From: Dendrocalamus latiflorus | Lineage: Eukaryota; Streptophyta; Magnoliopsida; Poales; Poaceae | DNA: 64,000 nt | Assembly: GCA_017311315.1 (NCBI GenBank) | Contig: CM029645.1 | Coordinates: forward strand, 62,001-126,000 | Direction: 5' to 3' | Shown: in pieces, positions 11,271-21,956 of the stretch | Numbering within the stretch: the first letter of the stretch is position 1 | Layout: each line of letters opens with the position of its first letter | Notes under the pieces: generated by a model | Database searches by the model: none | What the model saw: the letters and a program-made list of their open reading frames with translations, nothing else | What the model was told of the DNA's origin: nothing | Position numbers and translations under genes: made by a program

Positions 11271-13660
11271 TGTAACACCCCTGTTTCTGGGAACAAGGCC
11301 ATCGTTGCCTTCCGTAATAGGCTAGGAGTTCAGTTACAGATATAAGGAGTATCGTGCCTACTTACGAATATTTAAACAGTGTTAATTTAATTAAAATAAG
11401 ACCTAATAGTCAATTTTAATAACTTTTACGGGCGTTCAAGCCCAAAACTTAACTTACAATCAGAAAATTCAAAGAAAACTCCCATAGGAACGTTTGAGTG
11501 CGGTCGTAACCCTATCACGTAAAGCTTAAGGTCTCCTTTCTTCTTCTGGTATCTGTTATGGTGGCAATATAGCAAGATTGAGTACAACCATCAGTACTCA
11601 ACAAGTCCCTATAGCAGAATGCATTTATAGGGCTATCATCTATATGTAAGGTTAAATCAAAGGATGGTTTTTTGTTTCTTTTGCGTGAAGCCAGATTTTC
11701 AATATCACACCATAATTATTTTTCAAACATACGACTTATCTACTTTAACTAAAATAAATAAATAAATAAGTAAAATATCAATAAGTATTTTACTATGTAG
11801 GAGCAACTCTCCTCACAGGTATTTCACATGTCCGATCCATGGACCTCAGCCCATGTCCTTTACCATACTCCCATACCGATAACCATTTTGTGAAAACTAC
11901 ACACTATGGTATTTCAACACGTTGCTCATGACCGGGGCCACAATTATTCAAATAGATTATCAACACTCTGCAGATGTATACAACTTTACCAACAAGATAT
12001 GATTATCTCATAATATCGGCCATTACACGTTTCCGTAGATGTGCGACTGAGTAATCATAACAAAACCTTTACAATGCTTGTTTTGGTATTTTCTCCTGCT
12101 TCGTAGTTATGCACCCTCAGCACTTAAGGGACTCTGTTATTAACTTATTGTGAGTGCACTCTCTCTCTTAGGGCAGAGACCTTTCGAGTCTCTTCCGGGC
12201 AGTGTCCCCTATAGGTTCACCCCCCAAACATATCCTTCCCCAGGCAATGACCCCATAGGTCACTCCAACTTGCGCAGAAGAATATATCGAAACAAAACAA
12301 ATTAGTCAGCCAGGTTTGTCCCATACTAGACTTGTGGTTGTACGGTGGATGTAGAAATGAGTGTACACGGATTCGGTCCTTAATCGATTCAGGCGAGACA
12401 AACCCAACAATCCAGACCTCGAGCAGTACCTACACCGGTCTCAAGTCAACCTCTCGTCTGTGTCTCCCATCATTTTATAAAAAATTCCCTGTTTCCGGCA
12501 GTTACCCATGTTACCACTACCATTATCATGTTTCGAATTTTAGTTGACAATGTTTGTATCGTATTTACTATTATCTCTAAAGCATGTCTAAGCACAGACA
12601 TTATTTAGCAATATTACTATTGTGATGATCCTATGGCAACAAGAATAAGGTAATATCAAATGGGAAGATAAGAGGTTTCAGTGTATGGTGTAGCTAGGCA
12701 ATCTATAAACATAATAAAGGCAAGCATGCATTTGTATTTGAAATCAAAATACAACATTTAAAAATTAGGTTCAACAAGATCAATGTAAGGACTTGCATCC
12801 TTTTCTGATATCTTCAATTGCTCTTGTAGTTCTTCGGTTGACCTACTCGCTGAGTCTGAATACTAACGTGGGAAATGAATACAAATGAGTTCCTCCTTTG
12901 CGAAATGCAATCTGGGAACAAAATGTAATAAAGTAACGAAAAGATATAAAGAAAATAGGTTCGGTGGTCAGGATTTAGGTGGTGCTTAATTTGGTTGAAC
13001 GGAGTAGGGATTGAGCTAGTGGGTCCAAGACAGTCGAAGAAATATATAGGTGTTATATGGGTTTTTGTGAATGACTATGGGTATGGACGGTGTTGGGTTT
13101 AGTCATAATATCATCTGGATGGTTTGAAGTTTTATCTAAGTCGGTGAAATGGAGTTGGGAATGGCGTGGACGGGCTCAAGACAATCAAAATAGGTAAATA
13201 TATATAGTTTTAGGGTTTCGAGCAATAGTGACGGCTGACACAAGTTCACAATGGTATCTGAATTGGTTAGGGTTTCATCAAAGCGTATTTAAGCTAAGCG
13301 GACTTGAGAGGGATTTCACGGCTCAAAATGGCTTACAACTATATCTATACCTAATTAGTTTCAGTGAACGATAAGAGATTGGGCTGTTTTAGGTCTAGGG
13401 TTTTATTGATGTCTGATATGAGAAAATGGAGTTGGGGATGGTGTAGATGGGTTTGAAATAGTTGAAATGGATGTATGTATGTATTTTGGGGTCGGATGAA
13501 TAGTAAAGGGTTCAGTGTTCACTTCGTGTTCAGCACTATTTATTAGCGAATTTTACTGTTCAATAATGGGTTAGTTACTGTTCACACTGGATCCAATGCT
13601 ACAGCACCGGGTCGGCACTGTTCATCTTTATCCTCCCGCTAGTTTACTATAGCGACAAAA
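11271..13660 (+). mobile_element. Probable LTR/untranslated sequence of a gypsy-type retrotransposon
   Basis: It begins TGTAACACCCCTG, the usual start of many grass Ty3/gypsy LTRs, and contains phrases common in such LTRs (GAGTACAACCATCAGTACTCAACAAG near 11580, and CACTGTTCA words near 13500-13620). No coding domain is seen and the second LTR is not in the window. The right end is arbitrary. Confidence 0.35.
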
Positions 13661-15380
13661 CAGGGAATTTTTTGCAATGGCAATGCCCGATGCTACAGGG
13701 ATCCCCAATGGAAACCAAGGGCATGGATGGGTTGTTGGGACTGAGGGGAACCCATTTTTGGGGTTTGTGGCGGCCAGTGAGCAGAGGTGGCCAACGGCGA
13801 GGTTCTTTCTTCTTGGGACTTTTGAATGGCCCAGGAGCTATGGTTGGGTTAATAGGTCAATAGCATTAGTTTTTGGGCATCACTGGGAGTAGGGGAGGCT
13901 TAGGGGAGTGGTGGTTCGGGTCGGGGTTCACCGTGTTAGGCTGCCCGCGGTGAGGCTCCATGGTCGGGTGGTGGCGCTAGCCATCAGTTAGGAGGCAAGG
14001 GAAGTTAAGGCAGTGCTTCGGTGGAGTTTCTAGGGTCACGAGGATGCTACAGGATCAAGCAATTGAATTAAAATGGATTGTACAACAAGAATTGAAATTG
14101 GCAGCTTACTTTGGGTGTTTCGGCATTAACGGCAAGGTGATAGTTGTCGGAGCAATTGGGAGTGTCTACCACTCACCTGGGCACCTATGCATTGTATTAG
14201 AGGGGTTTGGTCCCTTTTATAGCAGGCTTAAGGCGGTTGGCTATAGGGGTGGGCTATCTTGGTGATTAGCATGTATCCAGGGCAAGTTGGCGCTAGGAGC
14301 TTCGGTGAACTTCGACAGTCAGAAGGTTGGCTTGGCATGGCACCTCGGGTTCATCATCTCCCCGGGTGACATGCTATGATAGTCAAGAATTGCGATTTGG
14401 GGGAGGTCGGCTGAGACAGGGGCGGGAGGCGGTGGAGAATTTTGGGTTGGCTTTCTTCCGCATGAGGATCGAACTCAATTAAGAAGGTGTCAAAGAGGTC
14501 GTATGCTGGTCTGGCAATGATTGGTGAAGTACGGGAAATTGCAACGGAGTGTGTTAGCAAGGAGAGGGAGCAGGGGAGGTCAGCTGTGAGAGGGTGGGAA
14601 GGCAGTGGCGAGGAGTATGATCCGAGTTTCCCAAGTGTGCATCAAGGTGCATTGAATGCACTGCCAAAGGTGGTACGGTAGTTTGACGTGGATGGCAGAG
14701 GCGAGAAGATGATGGCGGTGGCGTTTACGGTGTCTTGGTGGCGGTGATGTTTTCAGTGGTGAACAGTGTTTATGGCTCAACGGTTCGTGAATTTGGCCGG
14801 AGGTGGTAGTATGACGAGGAGAATGAAGCGCAAATGGCTGAGGGAGATGCCAATTGGGTCACGACTCTAGTTCAGATCAAATTCAAGAAAATTCACTTGA
14901 CTACAAGATTTTGATAAAATTCGGTTTGTTTCAATTATCCTGTGCTCATCTGCACAATGGTATTGTTCTTTTCTATTTTTACAGTGACGACATTATTGAT
15001 GGTTCAGTGGCAAACGAAAGGATTAAAATCACAAGTCTAGGCGCATGGACTATATAGGACTGGTATGCAACAGCCAAGTCAATATACACACGCAGAACTG
15101 CCAATCATGTTAAAAGTATGCATGTACATAAACCTTGATCACTAAGTCACAATTTACAGTTCCAAATTCTTCAACGTTTACATCTTTCGCGTGGAGGATG
15201 ATGCAAAAGTGAAAACCTTATTTCCTAGTTGCAATGTTAATAACATCCAAATCCAATTTTAACGGGGACAAAATTTTGATCGAATAGTCATTCGATTGTC
15301 ACGATCGAGTCTAAACAGTAACTTCTTATGAGCTACAGAATTGGGCAAAATTCATAATCACAAAACCGTAATCGTAATCG
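13661..15380. other. Repeat-like non-coding DNA, nothing recognised
   Basis: Moderately GC-rich with many GGTTGG and GGCGGTGG words. Several open frames of 60-75 codons overlap in different frames and none shows a domain. It may belong to the same retrotransposon as the preceding stretch. Confidence 0.35.
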
Positions 15381-15424
15381 CAAATTGACCGTCGAATTAG
15401 CGCAAACAAAAAGGGGTTAGGAAC

Positions 15425-15690
15425 TTATGGGGCGCTCACTGCCTTGCACTCTTGGTGGATAAAGTGGACCGCCGGTGACGGGTCCCCGACGGCGCCGGCC
15501 GCCGGCCCTTCCTGGCCCCCTCCATCCCGCCGGCGCCGGCGCCGCGCTTCCGCAGCTCCCCCACCGCCGCCCATCACCGGGACAGAAGTCGGTACCCCAG
15601 CGGCGCCGCGCCTCCCCGGACTCAGCTGGGAAGGTCGAGGGGCGCCTCCCTCTCCTCCGTTGCCCATTGCCGCGCCTCCATGGTTGATTT
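15425..15690 (-). other. GC-rich exon-like fragment of unknown origin
   Basis: A 240-bp block with abrupt high GC content is open on both strands. The minus frame 15425-15667 is Gly/Ala/Arg/Pro-rich with a run of six Arg and no domain. It resembles the GC-rich first exons of grass genes, or a captured piece of one, but no family can be assigned and no splice sites stand out. Confidence 0.3.
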
Positions 15691-15719
15691 CTCCAAGTGA
15701 TCGCTATACTTAATCGGGA

Positions 15720-16876
15720 AGATGGGCTAGCATGAACTTGACTTGAGTGGGCGGTTAGGCACGCGAGTGGATGCTTTTTCGGCCTGTCAAGCTTACCACC
15801 CTATTTGAGCCTTGATAGTCTCGCGCTCCAGTTAATTGGGCCTATCCTTTTTGTTAGGAGATTCTTCAGCTGTTGTTTTCTGGAGCTTCCTTTGTTGGAT
15901 TTGATCTGCCGATCTCAAAACTGGGCGTTCAATCGTGTCTTCTTCTCCATCCGTACACAACAACGGAGATCATCCAGAAGTATTGCCATATTTGTCGGCA
16001 ATTAAGACATCTTTGTAAGATACAAAGTCTAAGATACTAAATCGATGATGAGAAAGATAAAGAAATCTAGCATGTTTATCGACCTAAGGACTTAATAGTA
16101 ACGTGTTATTCGTCTACGATCTTCGAGGTAAAAATTGGTACTTATATACTTTACTCATTGAGTTATTATTAATATAAATCAGGGTTTTCCTAAACAAAAA
16201 GTTCATTCTATACTTTTCTCATTAGTTTATTGGCAAATATTTCGTCTACCTACCCACCAAAAACCAAATAATTGCATCCCCTCAAAAAAAAAGAAGAAGA
16301 AAAAGAAGAGAGATTGGATTGAAGTCGCTTTCACTGATCTAAGTGAACTTACCTCTGGTCTAGATCCACATTATCACAGCCAGGTTTTGGTTAAGGACAT
16401 GTAATCACAAACATGGAGAAATATCCTCCTCCGTGAACATTACTCAACCACTACTTTATGGGTTAATTGTCCACTCAAATTTTCTAGAACATCGTCGTGT
16501 TCTCGGCATGCATGCAAATGCCGACATGACATGGCTGCATGTAGATAGATATTTTCGTCCATATGATGGAAACGTGCGTCCTTCTCCGTGCTAAGCAACG
16601 TAAAGCTAGCTTAGCTTATAGAAGATCAGAGGACAAATGGTGCAATGGCATAAATTTGCTTCCTGCTGAGTAAAACCGTAAAAGAACAATTACTCGCTGC
16701 AATCATGAAGTAGGTCGATCTCAATTGATGTACAATACCTTAATTATATCTCTGCATACATGCTCCGAACTCTATAGCTCGACATTGTTCATGTACGTCG
16801 CCGGCGGTTTTATAAGGATGATTGAACACGAGTATTGTTTCATCTAACTGAAAACCACATCAGAATTGCTGCAAGT
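15720..16876. other. Intergenic, nothing recognised
   Basis: AT-rich sequence with a purine tract of AAG repeats near 16285-16310. No gene or repeat family is supportable. Confidence 0.45.
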
Positions 16877-16881
16877 TTTTT
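16877..16881. repeat. Target-site duplication of element 1 (left)
   Basis: TTTTT precedes the 5' LTR and is matched by TTTTT at 28973-28977 after the 3' LTR. Five bases is the normal duplication for copia integrases. The homopolymer means the exact register is uncertain by one base. Confidence 0.8.
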
Positions 16882-18976
16882 TGAGAGACCATGCGGTCGT
16901 GACTCCATGTGAATGATGAGTATTTGACGTTGGTCTAAGTGAGTCGAGTTTGGTTTGCGTAGTTCGGAGTCGAGTCGTTGCATGGCGCAGTCGGGCTCGG
17001 TCGGACTTGGTCATTCCTGGTCGTATGGGTTTATGTTCATATTTCGATGATTCGACAGGTTTGGACTTCATTATGGTAAGTATTATGGTATTTACGCTTT
17101 CATGTATCGAGCGGTGCTATTTGATGTGTTCTTTGTCTGTGTGGCTGCAGGACATCGGGTGGAGTCGTGGCGAGACACGTGGACCGGACTAGGCGCTGAG
17201 GTCAGAACGGTCGGGATGTGTCGAAGACGACGTAGACTCGAGGTGGTTGCGAGGCGTGCGAGGCAAGGAGCGCGGAAGCTTCCCGGAAGGTGCAGGAGGG
17301 GCGAATCGGGAAATTCGCGAGGCTGCACAAGTGGGAGCGGGCGCCGTTGGATTTAGCAGGCGTAACGGGGCGGAGACCCGTTAGCCAAGGCTATAAATAG
17401 GATTGAGGGGCTGCATGCCCACTTGAGCACTTCAAGGGTTTTAGGGTTTCCTTTAGTCAAAAGAGTCTTTAGTGGTTGTTTTGGCTTTAGGCTTTAGTGG
17501 GTGAGAAGGCAGAGTGTTGTCTGTCCACCTTCGATGTGTTCCATGTGAGTTCATCCCCTTCCAAGCATGTATGGGTTGGATTCTTGGCTTGGAGAGGAGA
17601 GGGATTGATTGGAGAGTCTTGTAATCATCCTTGTGTATCAAGTCGGGGTATCGGGACTCCTCTGTATTCATTGTGATCCAAGGAATGAAATCTGAGTTTG
17701 TCTCCTGTTCGTAGCTCTGTTCATCGATGCCCCTTTTTGGAGATTTCTTGACTTTTTGTTTTTCGAGTTCTTGCTTGCTGTGGAGGTGCAAAATGGGTTG
17801 CTTAGTGATGGGAGAGTGATCTTAGACCATTTGGTCAGCTAGAATCCCAAAGATAAGTTTTTAATCTCAGTTTTGCATTTCTAAGTTTCTCTGTTCATCT
17901 TTTCCCTTTCTAGGTCTTTGTCCAGATTTTGATCCCTTCAAGGAGATGGCCTAATCTTTGGTCTGAGAACCCCTTGGGCTATTGCTAACATAACTGCAAA
18001 GTCTCATTGCCAAAGATTGAGAGATTGTGGAGTTTTCTGATCTTTAGTTCTTCATCTGAAGTCTTGCCCAGTTTCTAGGGTTTTGTTGTTTTTCTCTTTT
18101 CTCCTCTCAAGTTGGCATGATATTTGAGGTTTGGGCTCCTGAGTTGATTGCTAATATATCCTCAAAGTATCATGTGCAAAGGTTCAAGGGTTTAGGAGAA
18201 ATTGTGATTTTTGTCAAGTTTCTGTAATTTTCAGGTTGTGGTCTTAAATCTGAAATTCCTGTGATTTGGTAGCTTTCTTGGTGTAGTTAAGGCTTCTATT
18301 ATATTTAAAATAGTTCTCAGGTGTTGGGAGCCAAAAAGAATGGAAGCTTTTTCTTCACCTCATTGATTTTTGGCAAGTTCTTGATCCCTCTGTTGCTTGT
18401 CTGAATTTAAGCTGCTGCTACAGTGCCTGTTTGAAGCTTTCAAGCTGCTGTTCAGCATATTTAATTTGCATCTTTTTGCTGCTGTTTTCAGCTCCTTCCA
18501 GCTGCAGTTTTCAGCTCTAATTGCTGCTGTTTTCAACTTCTATTCTCTGCTGTTTTTAGCTCTTGTGCTCTGCAGGTTTCAGCAGTAAATTTCAGCAATT
18601 GAAGTGCAGTTTTCAGCAGTCAATTTCAGCTTTTTGAAGTGCAGTTCTTAGCCAATTTGCAGCTCTCTTTTGCTGTGCAGCTTGGCTCATTTTCAGCAGC
18701 AAAATAGTCACTATTTAGAGCATTTGTAGTGGCTGTTTTCAGCAGCAAAGGGAGTCCTTTTTGGGCTATTTTCAGCTGCGGTCTTGAACAGCGAAGAGTT
18801 CATTTTCAGTCTTCTCTTTGATATTTTCTGAGAGTCTCTTTTGTCCAATTAGCAAACTTCTTCTAGCTTCATAGCTTTTTAGCTATTGGAGAGAAGTTGC
18901 AAGTAGATACTTGTGCGGGGATGAATTTTTAGAAGACCGACATTCACCCCCCCTCTGTCGCCATTTCGGTCCTACA
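16882..18976 (+). repeat. 5' LTR of element 1
   Basis: It starts TGAGAGACCATGCGG and ends CGGTCCTACA. The promoter-like TATAAATAG is at 17392-17400. The downstream half (18400-18800) is dominated by TTTTCAGC and GCTGCTG words. It ends with the ATTCACCCCCCC..CTGTCGCC block shared with other LTRs in the window. It is nearly identical to 26873-28972. Confidence 0.95.
17392..17400 (+). promoter_or_regulatory. TATA box of element 1 5' LTR
   Basis: TATAAATAG lies 511 bp into the LTR. Transcription would begin near 17425, leaving a long R/U5 leader. The same box in the 3' LTR is at 27383-27391, so that LTR could read into DNA right of the element. Confidence 0.65.
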
Positions 18977-18978
18977 AT

Positions 18979-18990
18979 TGGTATCAGAGC
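18979..18990 (+). other. Primer-binding site (initiator Met-tRNA)
   Basis: TGGTATCAGAGC lies two bases after the 5' LTR and is complementary to the 3' end of plant initiator Met-tRNA, the standard primer for copia reverse transcription. It is intact here, unlike in element 2. Confidence 0.92.
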
Positions 18991-19854
18991 CGGTTAGCTC
19001 TAATCAATAGATCTTAACCGGTCTCAAGAGCCATGGCGACGGACAAGTACTCGACCAAGCCGCCTGTTTTCGATGGCATGGATTACCCCTTCTGGAAGAG
19101 CCGAATGGAGACATACATCCAAGCTCAGGGGTATGCCATCTGGCGCAAGGTTAAGGTCCGGTTTGCTGTTCCTGCCGATGAGAACATCAATGTCAATAAC
19201 ATGACTGATGTTGAGGCAAACGCTAAGGCAAGGAACATCATTATCCAGGGCCTGAGTCGTAGTGAGTTTGACCGCATCTCTCATCTTTCGTCCGCCTTCG
19301 ATATTTGGGAGACCCTCGATGCTTACCATGAGGGCACCACCCAAATAAAGACGGTGCGATAGGACCAGTTCAAGCGTGAGTACAACAAGTTCGAAATGCA
19401 CGCTGGGGAGTCCTTAGATGAGTGCTTTGCGCGATTTCACAAGATCTTGAGCAACCTCCGAGCGGTCGGTCTCACATACTCCGACTCGGACAACGCTCGT
19501 CAGATGCTCGCTGCACTCGATCTTCGTGTCTGGGAGATGAAAGTGACCACCATCAAAGACATGACAGACCTCTCGACCCTGACTCTTGACGCGCTATACT
19601 CGCGCCTCAAGACTCACGAGATTGACGTTGTCTCTCGTCGGTCGAAGTCACAGTCGATGGCTTTGGTCACCGATCCCAGTTCTGCTTCTGGTCTCTCTTC
19701 TGATTCTTCTTGCGGTTTTTCCCTCGCTGCTCTCTGTGACATAACTGATGATCAGTTAGAGCAGCTTGCGGATGATCAGCTGGCCCTCCTAGCCCGAAGG
19801 TTTTCACATGCCTACAAGGGTAGGAGAGACAGAAAGAGAGGAGGACCCGTGATT

Positions 19855-19896
19855 TGCTTCGAGTGTGGTGGCCCCAACCACATTCGGGCAAACTGC
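19855..19896 (+). other. First CCHC zinc knuckle of Gag (element 1)
   Basis: Cys-x2-Cys-x4-His-x4-Cys is encoded with all four ligands present (CFEC..PNH..ANC). This is the usual retroelement nucleocapsid motif for RNA binding. The equivalent in element 2 is at 46103-46144, also intact. Confidence 0.93.
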
Positions 19897-21456
19897 CCCA
19901 AGCTGGAGAAGGGCAAGAACGACTACGGCGGTTCGAGCAAGATCGACTACACCGACAAGAACCGCAACAAGAAGCCTCCAGCTCCGACGCCGGGAAAGAA
20001 GAAGTTCCGCAACTTCGGGAAGGCCAAGAAGCTCTTCCACCGCGTCCTCACCGCGTTCGACGACCTCGACCTCAGCGAGGTGGAGGGATGGAGCGACGAC
20101 GACGGGACGGGTGACCAAGAGCCCAAGGATGGCGGCGACGACTTCTCCGGCATGTGCTTCATGGCCCTCGAGGGCGAACTCAGCGACAGCGAGCTGTACT
20201 CCGACTCGGACGAGGTATGTCCCTCCTATGACCAACTTAATGAAGCTTTCCTTAAGTTAGGAGGATTTCATGCTAGATCTAGAGCTAGATGTAGCGAGTT
20301 GGAGAAGGAAGTAGAGAAACTGTCACGGGAGCTTACTTTACTTATATCTGCTCCCTCCCGTAACGACTGTGATACATGCTCTGCTTTGCTGGTTGATATG
20401 GAGAAATTAAGGACCTCGCATGATAGTGTGTCCTCCGAGCTTGATTCTATTAAGGTGGAGAATGTTAGTCTGCTTGCTGATTTAGAGTTGAGTAGGATGG
20501 CTGTTACCCTACTTACTACTGATGAGACTATTTCTCCCACCTCTTGTGAGGATAAGGACATTGCTGCTAGAGGACCTTATGCCATGCTCCTTGATCTGCC
20601 CGAGACTTGTGCAAACTGCAATAAATTAAAGATGAACCTAAAACGGGCAGATCACAAAATTGCTGAGTTGCGTGCTTCTTTACTTGAGCCCATTGATTCA
20701 TGTTTGAATTGTCCTAGATTAACTGCTGAACTTGAATTTGTCTCAAAACAGTTTCAAGATATGATTGATCATGATTGGAAGTTGGCTCAGTATGCTTCTA
20801 AGGACCCTGTTAGCTCACCATGCAAAAACTGTGACAAACTAAAATCTGATTTGATTGCATTGGATGAGAAATGTGTGAAGCTAATTAAGGACTTACTAGA
20901 GAAGCAACCATCAGCTTGTATTGTTTGTGCTGAGAAGGGGGAGAAGCCCCAGGGTAAGGGTGAGACGCCTAGAGACGCGAACCAACCTGCTAGTAGTAGG
21001 ACTGTCCCCTCAGAGTCGGCTGTGCGTGCACAAGCCATTCTTTCTTCTACTATTGGTTCTTCTTTTGCTCCCTTACCTCCTGCTATTTCCTCTTCTCCCT
21101 GCTCTTCTTGCACCTCTCTCCTTCGGGAGTGTTAGTATCTTATGAACACTCTCGAGAGATTTGTAGGAGGCAAGAAGAAGCTTAATCTTATTCTAGACCA
21201 ATCCAAGATTTGTAAGTTCAATCAGGGTCTAGGATATGATTATTATGAGGACATGAGGAAGCATCCACCTGCCGTGCTCAGACCCATAGCACCAGGTGTG
21301 ATCGAGACCGAGCCCAGGACCGAGAAAGTCCAATTTAAGTCAGCGGGCTATGTCCAGGGGATTTCTGACAGCAAGGTGGTTGCACCTGCTGCTCCGGCCT
21401 CTCAGAAGGCGAAGCCTCCCCGTGCTACTTCTACCTCTCAGAGGATGAAGTATCAC

Positions 21457-21498
21457 TGCACCTTCTGTCAGAAGGATGGACACACGGTTGATCGATGC
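21457..21498 (+). other. Second CCHC zinc knuckle near the Gag C terminus (element 1)
   Basis: Cys-x2-Cys-x4-His-x4-Cys (CTFC..DGH..DRC) lies about 530 residues downstream of the first knuckle. It is preserved in element 2 at 47678-47719, so it is a family feature rather than chance. Confidence 0.88.
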
Positions 21499-21956
21499 TT
21501 CAGGCGCGCCAAGATCGCACGTAGAGACCGTGTTGAGTCCCTTAGGGGTATTCAGGGTCAGCCCCAGATCCTGAGTGCACCTAAGACCAACACGAGGTCT
21601 AGGTTTGCTCCTGTTACGGAGTTTAGGCAGCATAGAGGACTTGGTTTTTCCGAGTTTTCTGTTTTCCGTCCTCATGCTGCCTCTGGTCGTGACTTCCGCC
21701 GTCCTGAGGGTAGATCTCGTTTCCTCCATCGAGACAGTTACCCGCGGCGTGATCAGCGTGTTGCCGGTGTTCCGACTCGCTCTCCCGTAGCAGCCGGACC
21801 CCGCAACAGCTTCAGGTCTGCTCACAGACCTTCTGCTTCTTTGAGTCTCAGAGAGCGTAGGGTAGATAGAGGTCAGTCGTGCTTGACTACTTCATCTGCT
21901 CGACGTGTTGTTCAGTATTGGGTGCCAAAATCACTCTTGATTTACCCCAGTACTGA

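Noticed and set aside
19667..20260. Minus-strand and other-frame ORFs of 74-143 codons across gag
   Set aside because: Shadows of the gag frame, which carries the zinc knuckles and is matched by element 2.
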